NCBI RefSeq assembly: GCF_001908185.1
Contig: NZ_LGHM01000033.1
Span: 41,231 to 105,230, forward strand
Direction of reading: 5' to 3'
Source: Bradyrhizobium sp. AS23.2
GTDB taxonomy: Bacteria > Pseudomonadota > Alphaproteobacteria > Rhizobiales > Xanthobacteraceae
Length of the DNA: 64,000 bases
A program made the translations under genes and the position numbers. Below the pieces are notes generated by a model. That model did no database searches and had not been told where the DNA came from. It saw only the letters and a program-made list of their open reading frames with translations. Positions 39,547-49,102 of this stretch are shown one piece after another; position 1 is the first letter of the stretch; each line of letters starts with the position of its first letter.

Positions 39547-40182
39547 TCAGGAGCGTTGCGACGTGTCGGGCACCAGCTTGAGCTTGTCGGCCATTCGGCC
39601 CAGCTCCGGAAGCGAGCCGGCCTGCATCTTTTGCATCGCCCTGCTACGATGCACCTTCACCGTGGCCTCGGCGATGCCGATCTCGTGCGCAATTTGTTTG
39701 CTGAGACGGCCGCGCGCCACTTGAATCACAATCTCACGCTCCCTGGGGCTTAGTGAGGCGAACCGCTCCCTGAGAGCCGCCAGGTCCTTGTCATTCTCCC
39801 GCCGTGCACGATCGCGAGAGAGGCCGAGCTCGATGGCGTCGAGGAGATCCTGATCGCGGAACGGCTTGGTGAGGAACTCGATGGCCCCCCTTTTCATGGC
39901 CTGCACGGACATCGGTATGTCCCCATGTCCCGTGACGAAGATGATCGGGATTTCCCTGTTTGCCGCAGCGAGTTCGCGCTGAAGATCGAGGCCGCTTTGT
40001 CCGGGCATTCTGATGTCGAGCACCAGACAGGTGGGGCAATCCGGCAGATCGGACTTCATGAACTCGGAAATGGAGCCAAATAGTTGAGCGTTGATGCCCA
40101 GCGATCGCAACAGCCGCCCGACCGACGCTCGGAGGTCCGGATCGTCGTCGATGACCAACACCGTCGAGGTCGCGTCAGACAT
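39547..40182 (-). CDS. FixJ-family response regulator (receiver plus LuxR HTH)
   Basis: From ATG 40182 this is a 211-residue two-domain regulator; longer upstream frame is unsupported. The receiver domain shows the acidic pocket at Asp12-Asp14, phosphoacceptor Asp56 in LVLDIRMPGQSG, Thr84 in FVTGHGD and Lys106 in FLTKPF. The LuxR-type DNA-binding domain reads LSPREREIVIQVARGRLSKQ, then IAHEIGIAEATVKVHRSR. It is probably the output partner of a rhizobial hybrid kinase; the large sensor at 42974-47875 lies three kilobases away. A terminator follows the gene. Confidence 0.93.
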   Translation of the reverse strand: MSDATSTVLVIDDDPDLRASVGRLLRSLGINAQLFGSISEFMKSDLPDCPTCLVLDIRMPGQSGLDLQRELAAANREIPIIFVTGHGDIPMSVQAMKRGAIEFLTKPFRDQDLLDAIELGLSRDRARRENDKDLAALRERFASLSPREREIVIQVARGRLSKQIAHEIGIAEATVKVHRSRAMQKMQAGSLPELGRMADKLKLVPDTSQRS

Positions 40183-40417
40183 CGCTGCCACTCGGAAGAG
40201 ATCGCGAAAATCAGCGTGTGCGTCTTGGTCTGCAAGTTTGGCCGGACCCCGCATTTCTAGTCCTAATCCTGGAACCTGAACAGTCCCATTTATTCCCAGG
40301 GTGCGTGTGGGTACACCAAGTTTAGGTGATGCTGGCACCGCGCACCACCATCCGGCGCAGGTCGTGTTTTTGAGTGCCGGTTCCCTCCGACAACTGCCGG
40401 GTGGGGCCGCCCCACGG

Positions 40418-40633
40418 TTATACAAGCCACTCGCTTTCTGCCCTGGCGGCCGACGGCGCCAAGGCCTTGGCCGCGTCGTCGCGCGATGCCTTCTCCGCTC
40501 GCTGCTGGTAATCGTCAGCCAGGGCCCTTAGTTGGCTCGCAATCGCTAGGTCAGTCATGGTCTTGGCGGTGCGTAACAATGTCTGCGCTGTCTTCAGATA
40601 TTGCTTGCCGCGTCGTGAGATTTGAAGGGTCAG
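40418..40633 (-). CDS. Small hypothetical helical protein
   Basis: The coding-looking part reads ISRRGKQYLKTAQTLLRTAK, then MTDLAIASQLRALADDYQQR and AEKASRDDAAKALAPSAARA. This pattern of a short helical protein (Y...A..L...A..M.D...A..L..LA.DY..RA) is common in bradyrhizobia. The start is uncertain: the frame is open up to 40762 but that part overlaps the zinc-finger-like gene in another frame. A CTG at 40633 overlaps that gene's stop, and an ATG at 40558 would give only 46 residues. Function unknown. Confidence 0.5.
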   Translation of the reverse strand: MTLQISRRGKQYLKTAQTLLRTAKTMTDLAIASQLRALADDYQQRAEKASRDDAAKALAPSAARAESEWLV

Positions 40634-40851
40634 GAGGCTCTCGCACGGTTCTCGGACGACTGGTCGAACGCGATTTGAAGCCAACCCATCCAGCTGCCGT
40701 CGCTTTGGCGGCGAGCCCTGAAGCGATCGACGCATCTGCTGGAGCAAAGCGCGGTTCGCCACGAATAATGCCGGACGAGGCCAAACTTGCGATCACAGAT
40801 CGCGCATCGTGTGGCGTTCTCAGATCCGTGACTTTCCAAACGGTAAGGCAT
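40630..40851 (-). CDS. Small zinc-finger-like protein
   Basis: This 73-residue protein starts after GGAGAGG. The sequence has four Cys arranged CAICDRKFGLVRHYSWRTAL then CSSRCVDRF, a treble-clef-like zinc site well known from small bradyrhizobial proteins. The C-terminal part (GSWMGWLQIAFDQ) is helical. It overlaps the start region of the downstream gene at 40418. Function unknown, possibly nucleic acid or protein binding. Confidence 0.75.
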   Translation of the reverse strand: MPYRLESHGSENATRCAICDRKFGLVRHYSWRTALCSSRCVDRFRARRQSDGSWMGWLQIAFDQSSENRARAS

Positions 40852-41219
40852 TGTCCTCTCCCTAGCCTGTGCGCATTTCGGACGAATGCAGACTAGGAGT
40901 CGTCACCAGCGGCTCAATTGAGCGCGAGTCGACGACAGGCATCCAAAGGAGGCGGGACGACGATACGAAGGCTTATGGCGCGCGGATTTGGTCCCGGAAG
41001 TCGCCCCTGATCCCGACGACCAACTTCGTTCAGCCGAAGTTCCCGATTACCCGCCATGGCTGACTCAGCTTCGCAATCATCATCTAGATAAGCCAAAGTT
41101 TACGGGGCGCCGCCACCGCACCGGTGGCATTCTTGACCCAAATCAACCGATCCACGCGGAGCTACGACATTGTCAGATTGCCTGCATGACGGGTCAAGCG
41201 AATAGCCATAGGCGGCACG
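40852..41219. other. Intergenic stretch, no gene recognised
   Basis: About 370 bases separate the small zinc-finger-like gene from the receiver gene at 41220. Open frames of ~60 codons occur on both strands but carry no motif. It must hold divergent promoters for the two flanking genes; I could not fix clear -35 and -10 boxes. Confidence 0.4.
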
Positions 41220-41609
41220 ATGAAAAAAGTATTGGTTTCGGTCGTCGATGATAATCGGTTCTTTCGTGAGTCCATGTGCAGGCTCATGAGATCGCTGGGC
41301 CATACGGTCGACGCCTTCTCGTCCGCCGCCGAGTTTCTCGCGTCCCCGCGCCTCCCCGAGACGGCCTGCCTCGTCGCCGATATCCAAATGCCTGCGATGA
41401 CCGGCTTCGAGCTCTATCGACGGCTCATCGATACGGACCAAGCCATTCCGACGATCCTCGTGACAGCCTTTCCCAATGACGTTGATCGGGCTCGTGCCCT
41501 GAACGACGGGGTCGTTTGTTACTTGGGCAAGCCGGTGAATGAGGACCATCTCACACGATGTGTTAGCGCGGTCCTCCGGTCCGGTGGCTCGCCTGAAGAG
41601 ACGACGTGA
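41220..41609 (+). CDS. Single-domain response regulator (FixJ-type receiver)
   Basis: This 129-residue receiver domain has no output domain. Seen: the acidic pair in VSVVDDNRFFRESMCRLMRS, phosphoacceptor Asp in CLVADIQMPAMTGFELYRRL, Thr in TILVTAFPNDVDRARAL and Lys in VVCYLGKPVNEDHL. AGGCGG precedes the ATG. Its 3' end overlaps by 47 bases, tail to tail, the gene for the histidine kinase part at 41563. It may take phosphate from that kinase and act by protein contact. Confidence 0.9.
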   Translation: MKKVLVSVVDDNRFFRESMCRLMRSLGHTVDAFSSAAEFLASPRLPETACLVADIQMPAMTGFELYRRLIDTDQAIPTILVTAFPNDVDRARALNDGVVCYLGKPVNEDHLTRCVSAVLRSGGSPEETT

Positions 41610-42945
41610 GATCTCTTTCGGCATCAGGTAAGGTGAACTGAAGTGCAGCACCACGAGGTTCGTTTGCTCCCGCCCACAGCTGGCCCCCATGAGCATGGAT
41701 GATGGAGCGGCAAATCGACAACCCCATGCCTGTTCCGCTGGACTTCGTGGTGTAGAAGGCGTCGAAGACCCGGTCGAGATGCGCCCGATCAATGCCCGGC
41801 CCGGAATCGCGCACGGCCACGAGGACGCCTGCCTGGTACTGCTCGGTACTGATCAACAGCTCTCTTGCTCCCTCTTCAACCGAGCCCATTGCTTCAGCCG
41901 CGTTGAGAACCAGGTTCAACAAGACTTGTTGCAGCTGGACGCGATCCCCCAGAACCGGAGGCAATCCTTCCGCAAGCCGGGTCTGGACCGAAACGCCATT
42001 CCTGACGGTCACGCTTTGCGCTAATATAATCACTTCGTTGATTGCCGCGTTGAGATCAAAGCGCTCCTTTCGCGGCGGCGCTTTCTTGATTTGCTCTCGG
42101 ATGCGGTCGATGATTTCTCCGGATCGATCTGCGTCCGCAACCACACAGGAGAGCGCTTCCCTGACCTCGCTCAGGTCCGGCGGCTGCATTTTCAGAAAAT
42201 TCTGGGCTGCCCGGGCGTTGTTGCGCGCGCTGGCGATCGGTTGTGTGATTTCGTGAGACAGCGAAGCGGCCAATTCTCCCATCATGCTCACGCGGTTTAT
42301 GTGGGCGAAATCCGCTTCCATCTGCTGCAACCGCGCCAATGCTTGTGTGCGATCCTCGATGTCCGTATTGGTGCCGTACCACGCAACGACCCTTCCTGTG
42401 TCGTCGCGCGAAGGCTCCGCACGAGCCAGGAACCAACGATACGATCCGTCATAGCAGCGCATGCGGGCTTCTACTTCACCCGGCTTTTCAGATGCAAGCA
42501 GTTGCAGCCAGACATCATTCACGCGCGGAAGGTCTTCGGGATGGAACGACGCAACCCATTGCCAACCCAGCGCTTGATCAAGGGAAACCCCCGCGTAGTC
42601 GAGCCATCGCTTGTTGAAATACTCGACGAAGCCGTCGGCTCTGGCGCGCCAGGCAGCAACCGGAATTGACTCAAGGGTCTGTTGCACGTGCCTGACGTTG
42701 GCCAATTCCGCCTCGCTTTGTCGCAAGGCACTTTCGGCAGTCTTCAGGTCCTGGATATCCGTGTGGGTGCCGTACCATGCGACAATCGCTCCTGCCTCGT
42801 CGCGCGAAGGCTCGGCACGAATGAGGAACCAGCGATACGAACCATCGGAGCCGCGCACGCGGGCTTCGGATTCACCCGGTTTTTTGGACGCCAACGTTTG
42901 TAGCCAGGCATCCCGCAGGCGCGGAGCGTCGTCGGGATGGATCAA
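41563..42945 (-). CDS. Hybrid sensor kinase, C-terminal part (PAS, PAS, HisKA, HATPase)
   Basis: This frame continues the giant protein at 42974-47875 after a one-base shift. It holds most of one PAS domain, a second PAS (ARADGFVEYFNKRWLDYAG, then FHPEDLPRVNDVWLQLLAS), the phosphoacceptor His in LAASLSHEITQPIASARNNA, and the ATPase domain (LLNLVLNAAEAM, VRDSGPGIDRAHLDRVF, SSGTGMGLSICRSIIHAHGG). As it stands it would start with TTG in the middle of a PAS domain, with no good ribosome site, so it is unlikely to be a separate gene. Dropping one G from the G6 run at 42984-42989 joins both parts. Confidence 0.85.
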   Translation of the reverse strand: MIHPDDAPRLRDAWLQTLASKKPGESEARVRGSDGSYRWFLIRAEPSRDEAGAIVAWYGTHTDIQDLKTAESALRQSEAELANVRHVQQTLESIPVAAWRARADGFVEYFNKRWLDYAGVSLDQALGWQWVASFHPEDLPRVNDVWLQLLASEKPGEVEARMRCYDGSYRWFLARAEPSRDDTGRVVAWYGTNTDIEDRTQALARLQQMEADFAHINRVSMMGELAASLSHEITQPIASARNNARAAQNFLKMQPPDLSEVREALSCVVADADRSGEIIDRIREQIKKAPPRKERFDLNAAINEVIILAQSVTVRNGVSVQTRLAEGLPPVLGDRVQLQQVLLNLVLNAAEAMGSVEEGARELLISTEQYQAGVLVAVRDSGPGIDRAHLDRVFDAFYTTKSSGTGMGLSICRSIIHAHGGQLWAGANEPRGAALQFTLPDAERDLTSSLQASHRTGGPR

Positions 42946-43060
42946 AGCAAGCCACTGCCAACCCAGCGCTTGATCAAGCGAGACCCCCCGTGTAGTCGAG
43001 CCAACGTTTGTTGATGTACTCGGTGAAGCCGTCAGCCCTGGAGCGCCAAGCTAACGCCGG
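42340..43060 (-). repeat. Tandem duplicated PAS-domain coding repeat
   Basis: Two copies of a PAS-coding segment lie about 390 bases apart. Both contain nearly the same DNA, for example CCAACCCAGCGCTTGATCAA at 42569 and again at 42958, and encode the same series RWLDY.GVSLDQALGWQW...HP.D.PR..D.WLQ.LAS.KPGE. The frameshift at 42984-42989 falls in the upstream copy, and the other copy shows the expected five-G reading. Confidence 0.75.
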
Positions 43061-46000
43061 AATCGAATCGAGCGTTGCCTGTAGCTGGAGCGCCTGTTCC
43101 GCGCGCTTGCGTTCGCTCAAATCGAGCACGAATGCGACGCCCTCGTCGCCTCCCTCCTTGAACAGCGCGGCGCCAACAAGCACGGGAACTCGGCTGCCAT
43201 CCTTCCGGAAATATTCTTTCTCGAAGGGCTGAACGATTCCGGTGGAGCTCAGTTCGGCCCAGATACGCTTGTCGAGCTCAACCCACTCTGGCGGAGTCAG
43301 CTCGGCCAAGCGCAGGCGGCCCGAAACCAGATCCTCACGGTCATATCCCATGATACGTAGAAACGCGTCATTGGCTTCAACAATCCGCCGTTCGCGGGCG
43401 TCGCCGATGAATATCCCGATGATGTTGGCATCGACCAAACGCCTAATCTTCCCTTCCCGATCCGCGAGATCGTCATAAAGCCGCGAATTGTCGAGCGAAA
43501 TTGCCGCTTGCGACGCCAGCACCTTCAATAAAGCGACTCGGTCAGGTGTGAAAACGTTCGGCGTCAGGTTGTTCTCAAGGTAGATAATGCCGAGGAGTTT
43601 TCCCTGATTGATCAACGGTAAACAGAGAATAGAACGGACACGACCGTGAACGATGTAGGGATCGGCAGAAAACGCATTCTGAGATGATGCGTCCTCGAGA
43701 ATCACGGCCTCCTGGGTACGTGTTGAATAACGAACCAGCGACTCCGGCAGCGCGGCTGCAATGTGCTGCCCGTCCCGCAGATGCACGGTTACATTCTCTC
43801 CACTGGCGATCGCCTCCGCCTGTATCTGCAGCTCATCACCTCGCGGGACAATCAGAAGACCTCGTTCGGCGCCGGCGTGCTCGAGGGTTACGCGCATAAG
43901 TTTGTCGATGAGTTTTTCCAGCACTATCTCGCCAGACAGCGCTTGCGAGACTTCGATCATTGTTGCGAGATCAAGGTGTTCGACAGGCGTTTCGATCGTA
44001 CCCGTTGGACCCCGCGCACGTCCGTCCTGCCTCAGCCGCGGATGGACCTGGTCGAGTTGCCGCACCTTTCCGTCGGCGCCCCATCGGAGATAACCATCCC
44101 GTGCGTTTTTTAGGTAGAGGTGCGCGATCTCCTGGAAGCCGCGCGCCGCGTAAAAGCGGGCAGCCAGTTCGTATGCGAGCGCCTCGTTGTGGACAAAGCC
44201 GTTTGCGCGTGCCGACACGATGGCCCGCTCGTACAGGTCCATGGCCTCGAGCGGACGTTCCTCGATACGGGCAATCTCGGCGCCGAGCAGTGCGGCGCGA
44301 TCCTCAAAATTCTGAGGACAATTCGCCGCCCAGGTCCGTAGGTTTCGTTCATGCGAGCCAAGTGCTTCTTGATGGTTGGCGTAGGCGTTGGGCCCCCCGG
44401 GCTCGCACTGCGCGGCGCGGGACAGGCCGGCATAGAAATGCCACTCGGCGGTCTCCGCGGGAAAGAGCGACAGTGCAGGCGATGTCTCGTACCATGTCTG
44501 CACCTTTTCCGCGGCCTCGATCGCTGACACGTAATCGCCGGCGAAGAAGCGCGCCTGGAGCTTTCGGATCCAGTAGTAACATTCCAGGAAGGCGCGGGCG
44601 GGTTGACCCGTGATACGCTCCTCGAAGGAACGTTCTGTGAATTCACCATCGTCGAGGGAACCGAACTTCGCAGTTTTTCCGCGCAGGGTCCGGGCAAGCG
44701 CGATGGGCGCCGAGAGTCTGTCGAGGAAGAATCCGTACCTCTGCACGAACTCCAATGCCTCCTGGGCCTCACGTTCGAATTGGTCGAGTGGATGGCCTGC
44801 GGCAAAAAGAATGGTACTGAGGCCGCGGGCTGCTAGTGCGGCATATGTCGGGTCGCCGTGATCCTTCGCCATCTGGAACGCACGACGTGATGGATCGATC
44901 CCCTCCCTGAGTGGTCGTGTCCACGGAACTATAATCGCGAAGGCGACATAGGCTCGCGCCCCAAAGTGCGTAAATCCTCGACGTTCGAGCAGGTCGCAAG
45001 CCATTTTTCCAAATCGATAGCCTTCAATGTACTGACCGAAGCGAGGGCCCGCGAGCATCGCCGTTGCCACATAGTTGAACGGAACTGCGTCGCTGATGCC
45101 GTGCTCCAGGCTAAGATTCGTAGCCGCACAGACGCTGAGTGCGTGCAAGTTCTTGTTGGTGTACATGGCTGGTAAAGACAGACTAGTGAGCAGGTCGAGC
45201 GTCGCTCGGGCCACCGGATCCTGGATCAGCGGCAACTCAACAAGATCCTCGATCCTGCGATTTCCGAGCAATGACCAGATGCGCTCATACTCACGGCGCG
45301 CATCCATCTCCGTGGGATGGGCTGACCAATCGATGCCCACATGCCGCAAGCATTCCAGGGCAACCGTCACGGCGTTTTCCGCCGCGCCATGCATTACACA
45401 TAAATCCACACGTCGGTAGGCCACGAGGCATTTTTGGACTGTGCTGAGCGCGCGCTGTGCGAGCGACGCGAGACGCTGGTCGGCGAGCTGCGCCGCGCCG
45501 GCATAGACCTCGCAGTCAGCCGCATGCAGTTCGAGTTCAAAAGACAAATCGTGCCGGCGCTCCCATGCGTCCTCCAACAGCAACTCCGCGCCGGCGGTAA
45601 GATAGGTCAGCGCGGAGGCATAGGCCGACGCCGCCTTGGCGCGCTTGCCGGCGGCCAGGTTCAGCTCAGCGAGCTGTTCGCGTTCGTCCCGTGACGTGAT
45701 CAGTGCCGCGCCGCGGTTGAGCTGGTTGACAATCTCGAAGATTGCTTCGTCGCGCTCTTCTGGTGGTGTCTGCGCCAGCAGGAGCCGACCGATTGTCAAA
45801 TGGGACTCCGCACGAGACTTTTCCGGAGTCAGCGCATAGGCGGCTTCTTGCACCCGATCGTGAATGAACTTGTAGGAGCGCACGAGGCGATCGACCAATT
45901 GCTGGTGCATGGCTTCCGAGAGAGCCGCGTGCACCTGCTCCTCGGACGTTCCGAGGACGACCGAAAGCATATTGAAATCGGCAATATTGCCGAGGCACGC

Positions 46001-47875
46001 GAGCTGCCGCAACGCATCCTGCGTCTCGAGCGGTAGCCGTGTCAGTTTCCCGGCCAGCAGATCCACCACATTATCCGTGTACCCTTTGGCATGGATGCCG
46101 CCGAGATCCCAGGACCATCGCCCACGCGCGTGATCAAGGGCCAGGAGCCCTTCGTCGGCGAGCACGTGGAGAAACTGTATGACGAAGAACGGATTGCCGT
46201 CGGTTTTCGCGTGCACCAGGCTTGCAAGCGGATTGGCCTGGTCCGCGTCGCAGCGGAGCGCGTCCGCGACAAGGTTTCCGAGATCATTCGGTGTAAGGGG
46301 CGCCAGCTTGATATCTTGCACCCTTCCGGTTGTGCGGATCGATTCCAGCTTGCGCATCAGCGGATGCGCTGCGGTAACCTCATTGTCGCGGTAGGCGCCG
46401 ATGATCAAGAGGTTGCGGAGACCGGACCGACTCAACAGGTCTTCTAAAAGGTCGAGCGTCGCCGCATCGAGCCATTGCAAATCATCAAGGAACAGCGCGA
46501 GGGGATGTTCCGGCCGAGCGAAGACACCGATCAGCTGCCGAAGCACCATCTGGAAGCGCCGCCGCGCGTCCTGCGGTGGAAGCTCAGGGACCGGCGGCGG
46601 CTCTCCGATGAAGACCCTCAGCTCAGGAACGAGATCTACCATCAGTCCTGCGTTAGCTCCCAGCGCCTCGCGCAAGGCGTCGCGCCATGGCGCAAGGTCG
46701 GCGTCGGCCTTGCCGAGCAGCGGCCGGATCAGGCTTTGAAGCGCCTGCGCCAGCGTGGCATAGGGAATGTCGCGTTTGAGCTGATCGAATTTGCCGGACG
46801 CGAACAGGCCACGCGGCGGCACCAGCACCGGCTGCAACTCGTTCACGACCGAGGATTTGCCCACGCCGGAATAGCCCGAGACCAGGACTAATTCCGGGGC
46901 GCCGCCGTTGATGACGCGATCGAAGGCGGCGAGCAAGGTCTCGACCTCGCGTCGTCGCCCGTAAAGTTTCTCGGGGATCAGGAGCCGGTCGGACGTGTCA
47001 TGTTCGCCGAGTGAAAAATCGCCAATCCGGCCCTGCGCTCCCCATTCGCTCTGACAGCGGCGAAGATCGCTTTCGAGGCCGGCCGTCGTTTGATAACGAT
47101 CTTCGGCCCGCTTCGCGAGCAGCTTCATGACAATGGCCGAAACCGCGAGCGGGATCTCCTTCAGCCGCTCGGCAGGCGGCACCGGTCGTCTGGCGAGATG
47201 GCAGTGCACCCATTCCATCGGCTCCGCGGCGGTAAACGGCAAAGCACCGGTGAGCATCTGGTAGAAGGTGACGCCAAGCGCGTAAAGATCGCTCCGGGAA
47301 TCGATTGACCGATTCATCCGTCCGGTCTGTTCCGGCGCCATGTAGGCGAGCGTACCGGCGATCGTCTCGGGAGGGTGAGGCGACTGACGTTCGCGTGCGA
47401 ACCGCGAAGCGATGCCGAACCCCGTCAGGCGCACCTCGCCGGTCGCCTCGTTGAAAAGGATGTTGGCTGGCTTGATATCTTTGTGAACGAGCCCGCCCTG
47501 GTGAAGTTTGCCCACCGCCGAGGTGACAGCGATGGCAAGGCGCAAGAAGGCTCCCACCTCCATGGGCACCCCGAGCGAGAGCGGCACGCCGCCAGCATCC
47601 TCGAGCACCAGCATGGTTCGATTCGTGTCGCGCACGAGCTCCAGCGGCCGCGCTGCCCACGCCCCATCGAGCTCATCCTTCAGTTCGTATTCATGCGTTA
47701 GGCGATCGAGGTCTGAACGAGACGGGTGATCGGCGGCAGGAGCGACGAGCAGCATGGCGCGCCGCTTGCCCTCATCGTCTAGCCGCCAGCCACGCCGAAA
47801 GACGCGTTCGCTGTCCTCCCACAAGACCTGAGAGCCACCGTCCGAGTACGTGACGTTCTGCGAATGCGGCAACAC
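42974..47875 (-). CDS. Giant pseudokinase/ATPase/GAF/PAS sensor protein, N-terminal part
   Basis: This is a 1633-codon frame, starting with GTG 47875 or TTG 47872. Order: protein-kinase-like domain (residues ~10-285), AAA-type ATPase (Walker A GYSGVGKS at 334-341, then LALFLDDLQWLD), a long helical TPR-like region (~600-1300), GAF (ERGLLIVPRGDELQIQAEAI), and PAS domains. The kinase domain keeps H131-K-D but its DFG motif reads T-G152-F-G, and no VAIK Lys is visible, so it is probably a pseudokinase. The last residues GGLA are out of frame. With one G removed at 42984-42989 it fuses to the histidine kinase part, giving ~2100 residues, the usual size for rhizobial hybrid kinases. Input signal unknown. 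Confidence 0.9.
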   Translation of the reverse strand: MLPHSQNVTYSDGGSQVLWEDSERVFRRGWRLDDEGKRRAMLLVAPAADHPSRSDLDRLTHEYELKDELDGAWAARPLELVRDTNRTMLVLEDAGGVPLSLGVPMEVGAFLRLAIAVTSAVGKLHQGGLVHKDIKPANILFNEATGEVRLTGFGIASRFARERQSPHPPETIAGTLAYMAPEQTGRMNRSIDSRSDLYALGVTFYQMLTGALPFTAAEPMEWVHCHLARRPVPPAERLKEIPLAVSAIVMKLLAKRAEDRYQTTAGLESDLRRCQSEWGAQGRIGDFSLGEHDTSDRLLIPEKLYGRRREVETLLAAFDRVINGGAPELVLVSGYSGVGKSSVVNELQPVLVPPRGLFASGKFDQLKRDIPYATLAQALQSLIRPLLGKADADLAPWRDALREALGANAGLMVDLVPELRVFIGEPPPVPELPPQDARRRFQMVLRQLIGVFARPEHPLALFLDDLQWLDAATLDLLEDLLSRSGLRNLLIIGAYRDNEVTAAHPLMRKLESIRTTGRVQDIKLAPLTPNDLGNLVADALRCDADQANPLASLVHAKTDGNPFFVIQFLHVLADEGLLALDHARGRWSWDLGGIHAKGYTDNVVDLLAGKLTRLPLETQDALRQLACLGNIADFNMLSVVLGTSEEQVHAALSEAMHQQLVDRLVRSYKFIHDRVQEAAYALTPEKSRAESHLTIGRLLLAQTPPEERDEAIFEIVNQLNRGAALITSRDEREQLAELNLAAGKRAKAASAYASALTYLTAGAELLLEDAWERRHDLSFELELHAADCEVYAGAAQLADQRLASLAQRALSTVQKCLVAYRRVDLCVMHGAAENAVTVALECLRHVGIDWSAHPTEMDARREYERIWSLLGNRRIEDLVELPLIQDPVARATLDLLTSLSLPAMYTNKNLHALSVCAATNLSLEHGISDAVPFNYVATAMLAGPRFGQYIEGYRFGKMACDLLERRGFTHFGARAYVAFAIIVPWTRPLREGIDPSRRAFQMAKDHGDPTYAALAARGLSTILFAAGHPLDQFEREAQEALEFVQRYGFFLDRLSAPIALARTLRGKTAKFGSLDDGEFTERSFEERITGQPARAFLECYYWIRKLQARFFAGDYVSAIEAAEKVQTWYETSPALSLFPAETAEWHFYAGLSRAAQCEPGGPNAYANHQEALGSHERNLRTWAANCPQNFEDRAALLGAEIARIEERPLEAMDLYERAIVSARANGFVHNEALAYELAARFYAARGFQEIAHLYLKNARDGYLRWGADGKVRQLDQVHPRLRQDGRARGPTGTIETPVEHLDLATMIEVSQALSGEIVLEKLIDKLMRVTLEHAGAERGLLIVPRGDELQIQAEAIASGENVTVHLRDGQHIAAALPESLVRYSTRTQEAVILEDASSQNAFSADPYIVHGRVRSILCLPLINQGKLLGIIYLENNLTPNVFTPDRVALLKVLASQAAISLDNSRLYDDLADREGKIRRLVDANIIGIFIGDARERRIVEANDAFLRIMGYDREDLVSGRLRLAELTPPEWVELDKRIWAELSSTGIVQPFEKEYFRKDGSRVPVLVGAALFKEGGDEGVAFVLDLSERKRAEQALQLQATLDSIPALAWRSRADGFTEYINKRWLDYTGGLA

Positions 47876-48167
47876 CTATCAGACTCCGACGCGTTGCTTC
47901 GGCTTCCGAATTGAGTGCGGCTAGCCAAGCCTTAGTGCGCGATGCGCGTGCCCGCTCTCCGACAAGCAGAAATCGTACCTCATCGCCAGGGAAACGCCAG
48001 CGGTCCGTTGACCCTACCCGGTCGGACGCACGCAGATCCGGCGTTCTCGTTAGCAGCAATTTGGCGCGATTTGCCGGGCTTTACTCGCGACGACGGCACA
48101 CTTGGGTCAAATAGCGGTCAACCAAAGCAATGCGAGACGACGCAACCGCGACACCGAAGGAATGACC

Positions 48168-49079
48168 ATGACAGTACTTGAAGCGACCAAAAAGAACTCA
48201 TCGGGCGTCATCCGCTCGGGCCGGCTGTTCGTTCTGGAACTGAGCGGCGACCGCATTCACTCGATGAATCCCGATGGTTCCGACCGCAAGACCATCGTCA
48301 CCGATGGCCGTCTCCCCGACGGCATCGCCGTGGATGTCGAGGCTGGTCACATCTATTGGACCAACATGGGCATCCCCAATCTCGATGACGGCTCGATCGA
48401 GCGCGCCGATCTCGACGGCGGGAATCGCAAGGTCATCGTTCCGCAAGGCGTCACGCATACGCCGAAGCAGCTCCAGCTCGATACGGAAAACGGCAAGCTC
48501 TATTGGTGCGACCGGGAGGGCATGCGCGTGATGCGCGCGAACCTTGATGGCTCGAAGGTCGAAACACTGGTCGAGACCGGCCGCGGCGACAAGGATGCGC
48601 TCGATCAGACCAGGTGGTGCGTCGGCATCACTTTCGATCTGAAGCTCGGCAAAATCTACTGGACGCAAAAAGGCGCGACGAAAGGCGGACTGGGCCGTAT
48701 CCTCCGCGCCAACATCGAGATCCCGAAGGGCGAAACCCCGACAAACCGCTCCGACATCGAGGTGCTTTTCGATCACTTGCCCGAGCCGGTCGACCTCGAA
48801 CTCGATGTGGCGAACCGTGTCCTCTATTGGACCGATCGCGGCGATCCTCCGCGCGGCAATACCGTCAATCGTGCGCCGATCGACACAAAAGCTGACCCAG
48901 AGGTCGTGGTCACGCATTTGATGGAGGCCATCGGCATCGCGCTCGATGTTCCCGGCAACCGGATGTTCGTCACCGACTTCGCCGGCTCGCTCTATTCCGC
49001 CGATCTCGATGGCAAGAACGAGCGCAACTTCCTCTACGCCCAGGGCAATCTCACCGGCATCGCCTACGCCGAAGTCTGA
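48168..49079 (+). CDS. YWTD-repeat beta-propeller protein
   Basis: The ATG at 48168 follows GAAGG (an ATG six bases earlier is possible) and gives 303 residues. Repeats of low-density-lipoprotein-receptor type are visible: GHIYWTNMG, GKLYWCDREG, GKIYWTQKGA, RVLYWTDRGD and MFVTDFAG, spaced by about 45 residues, with DG-rich turns (MNPDGSDRKTIV, ERADLDGGNRKVIV, ANLDGSKVETLV). It folds as a six-bladed propeller. No signal peptide is seen. It heads a three-gene operon with a hydroxyacyl-CoA dehydrogenase and a CoA transferase, so it may be a lactonase-like or binding partner of that pathway; catalytic residues cannot be assigned. Confidence 0.85.
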   Translation: MTVLEATKKNSSGVIRSGRLFVLELSGDRIHSMNPDGSDRKTIVTDGRLPDGIAVDVEAGHIYWTNMGIPNLDDGSIERADLDGGNRKVIVPQGVTHTPKQLQLDTENGKLYWCDREGMRVMRANLDGSKVETLVETGRGDKDALDQTRWCVGITFDLKLGKIYWTQKGATKGGLGRILRANIEIPKGETPTNRSDIEVLFDHLPEPVDLELDVANRVLYWTDRGDPPRGNTVNRAPIDTKADPEVVVTHLMEAIGIALDVPGNRMFVTDFAGSLYSADLDGKNERNFLYAQGNLTGIAYAEV

Positions 49080-49102
49080 AAACCGATCAGGAGAATTGAA
49101 CC

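Noticed and set aside
42974..42990. Programmed ribosomal frameshift joining the two parts of the hybrid kinase
   Set aside because: The site is a plain G6 run with no slippery heptamer or following structure that I can see, and three other genes show the same extra base in a six-base run; an insertion or sequence error is more likely.
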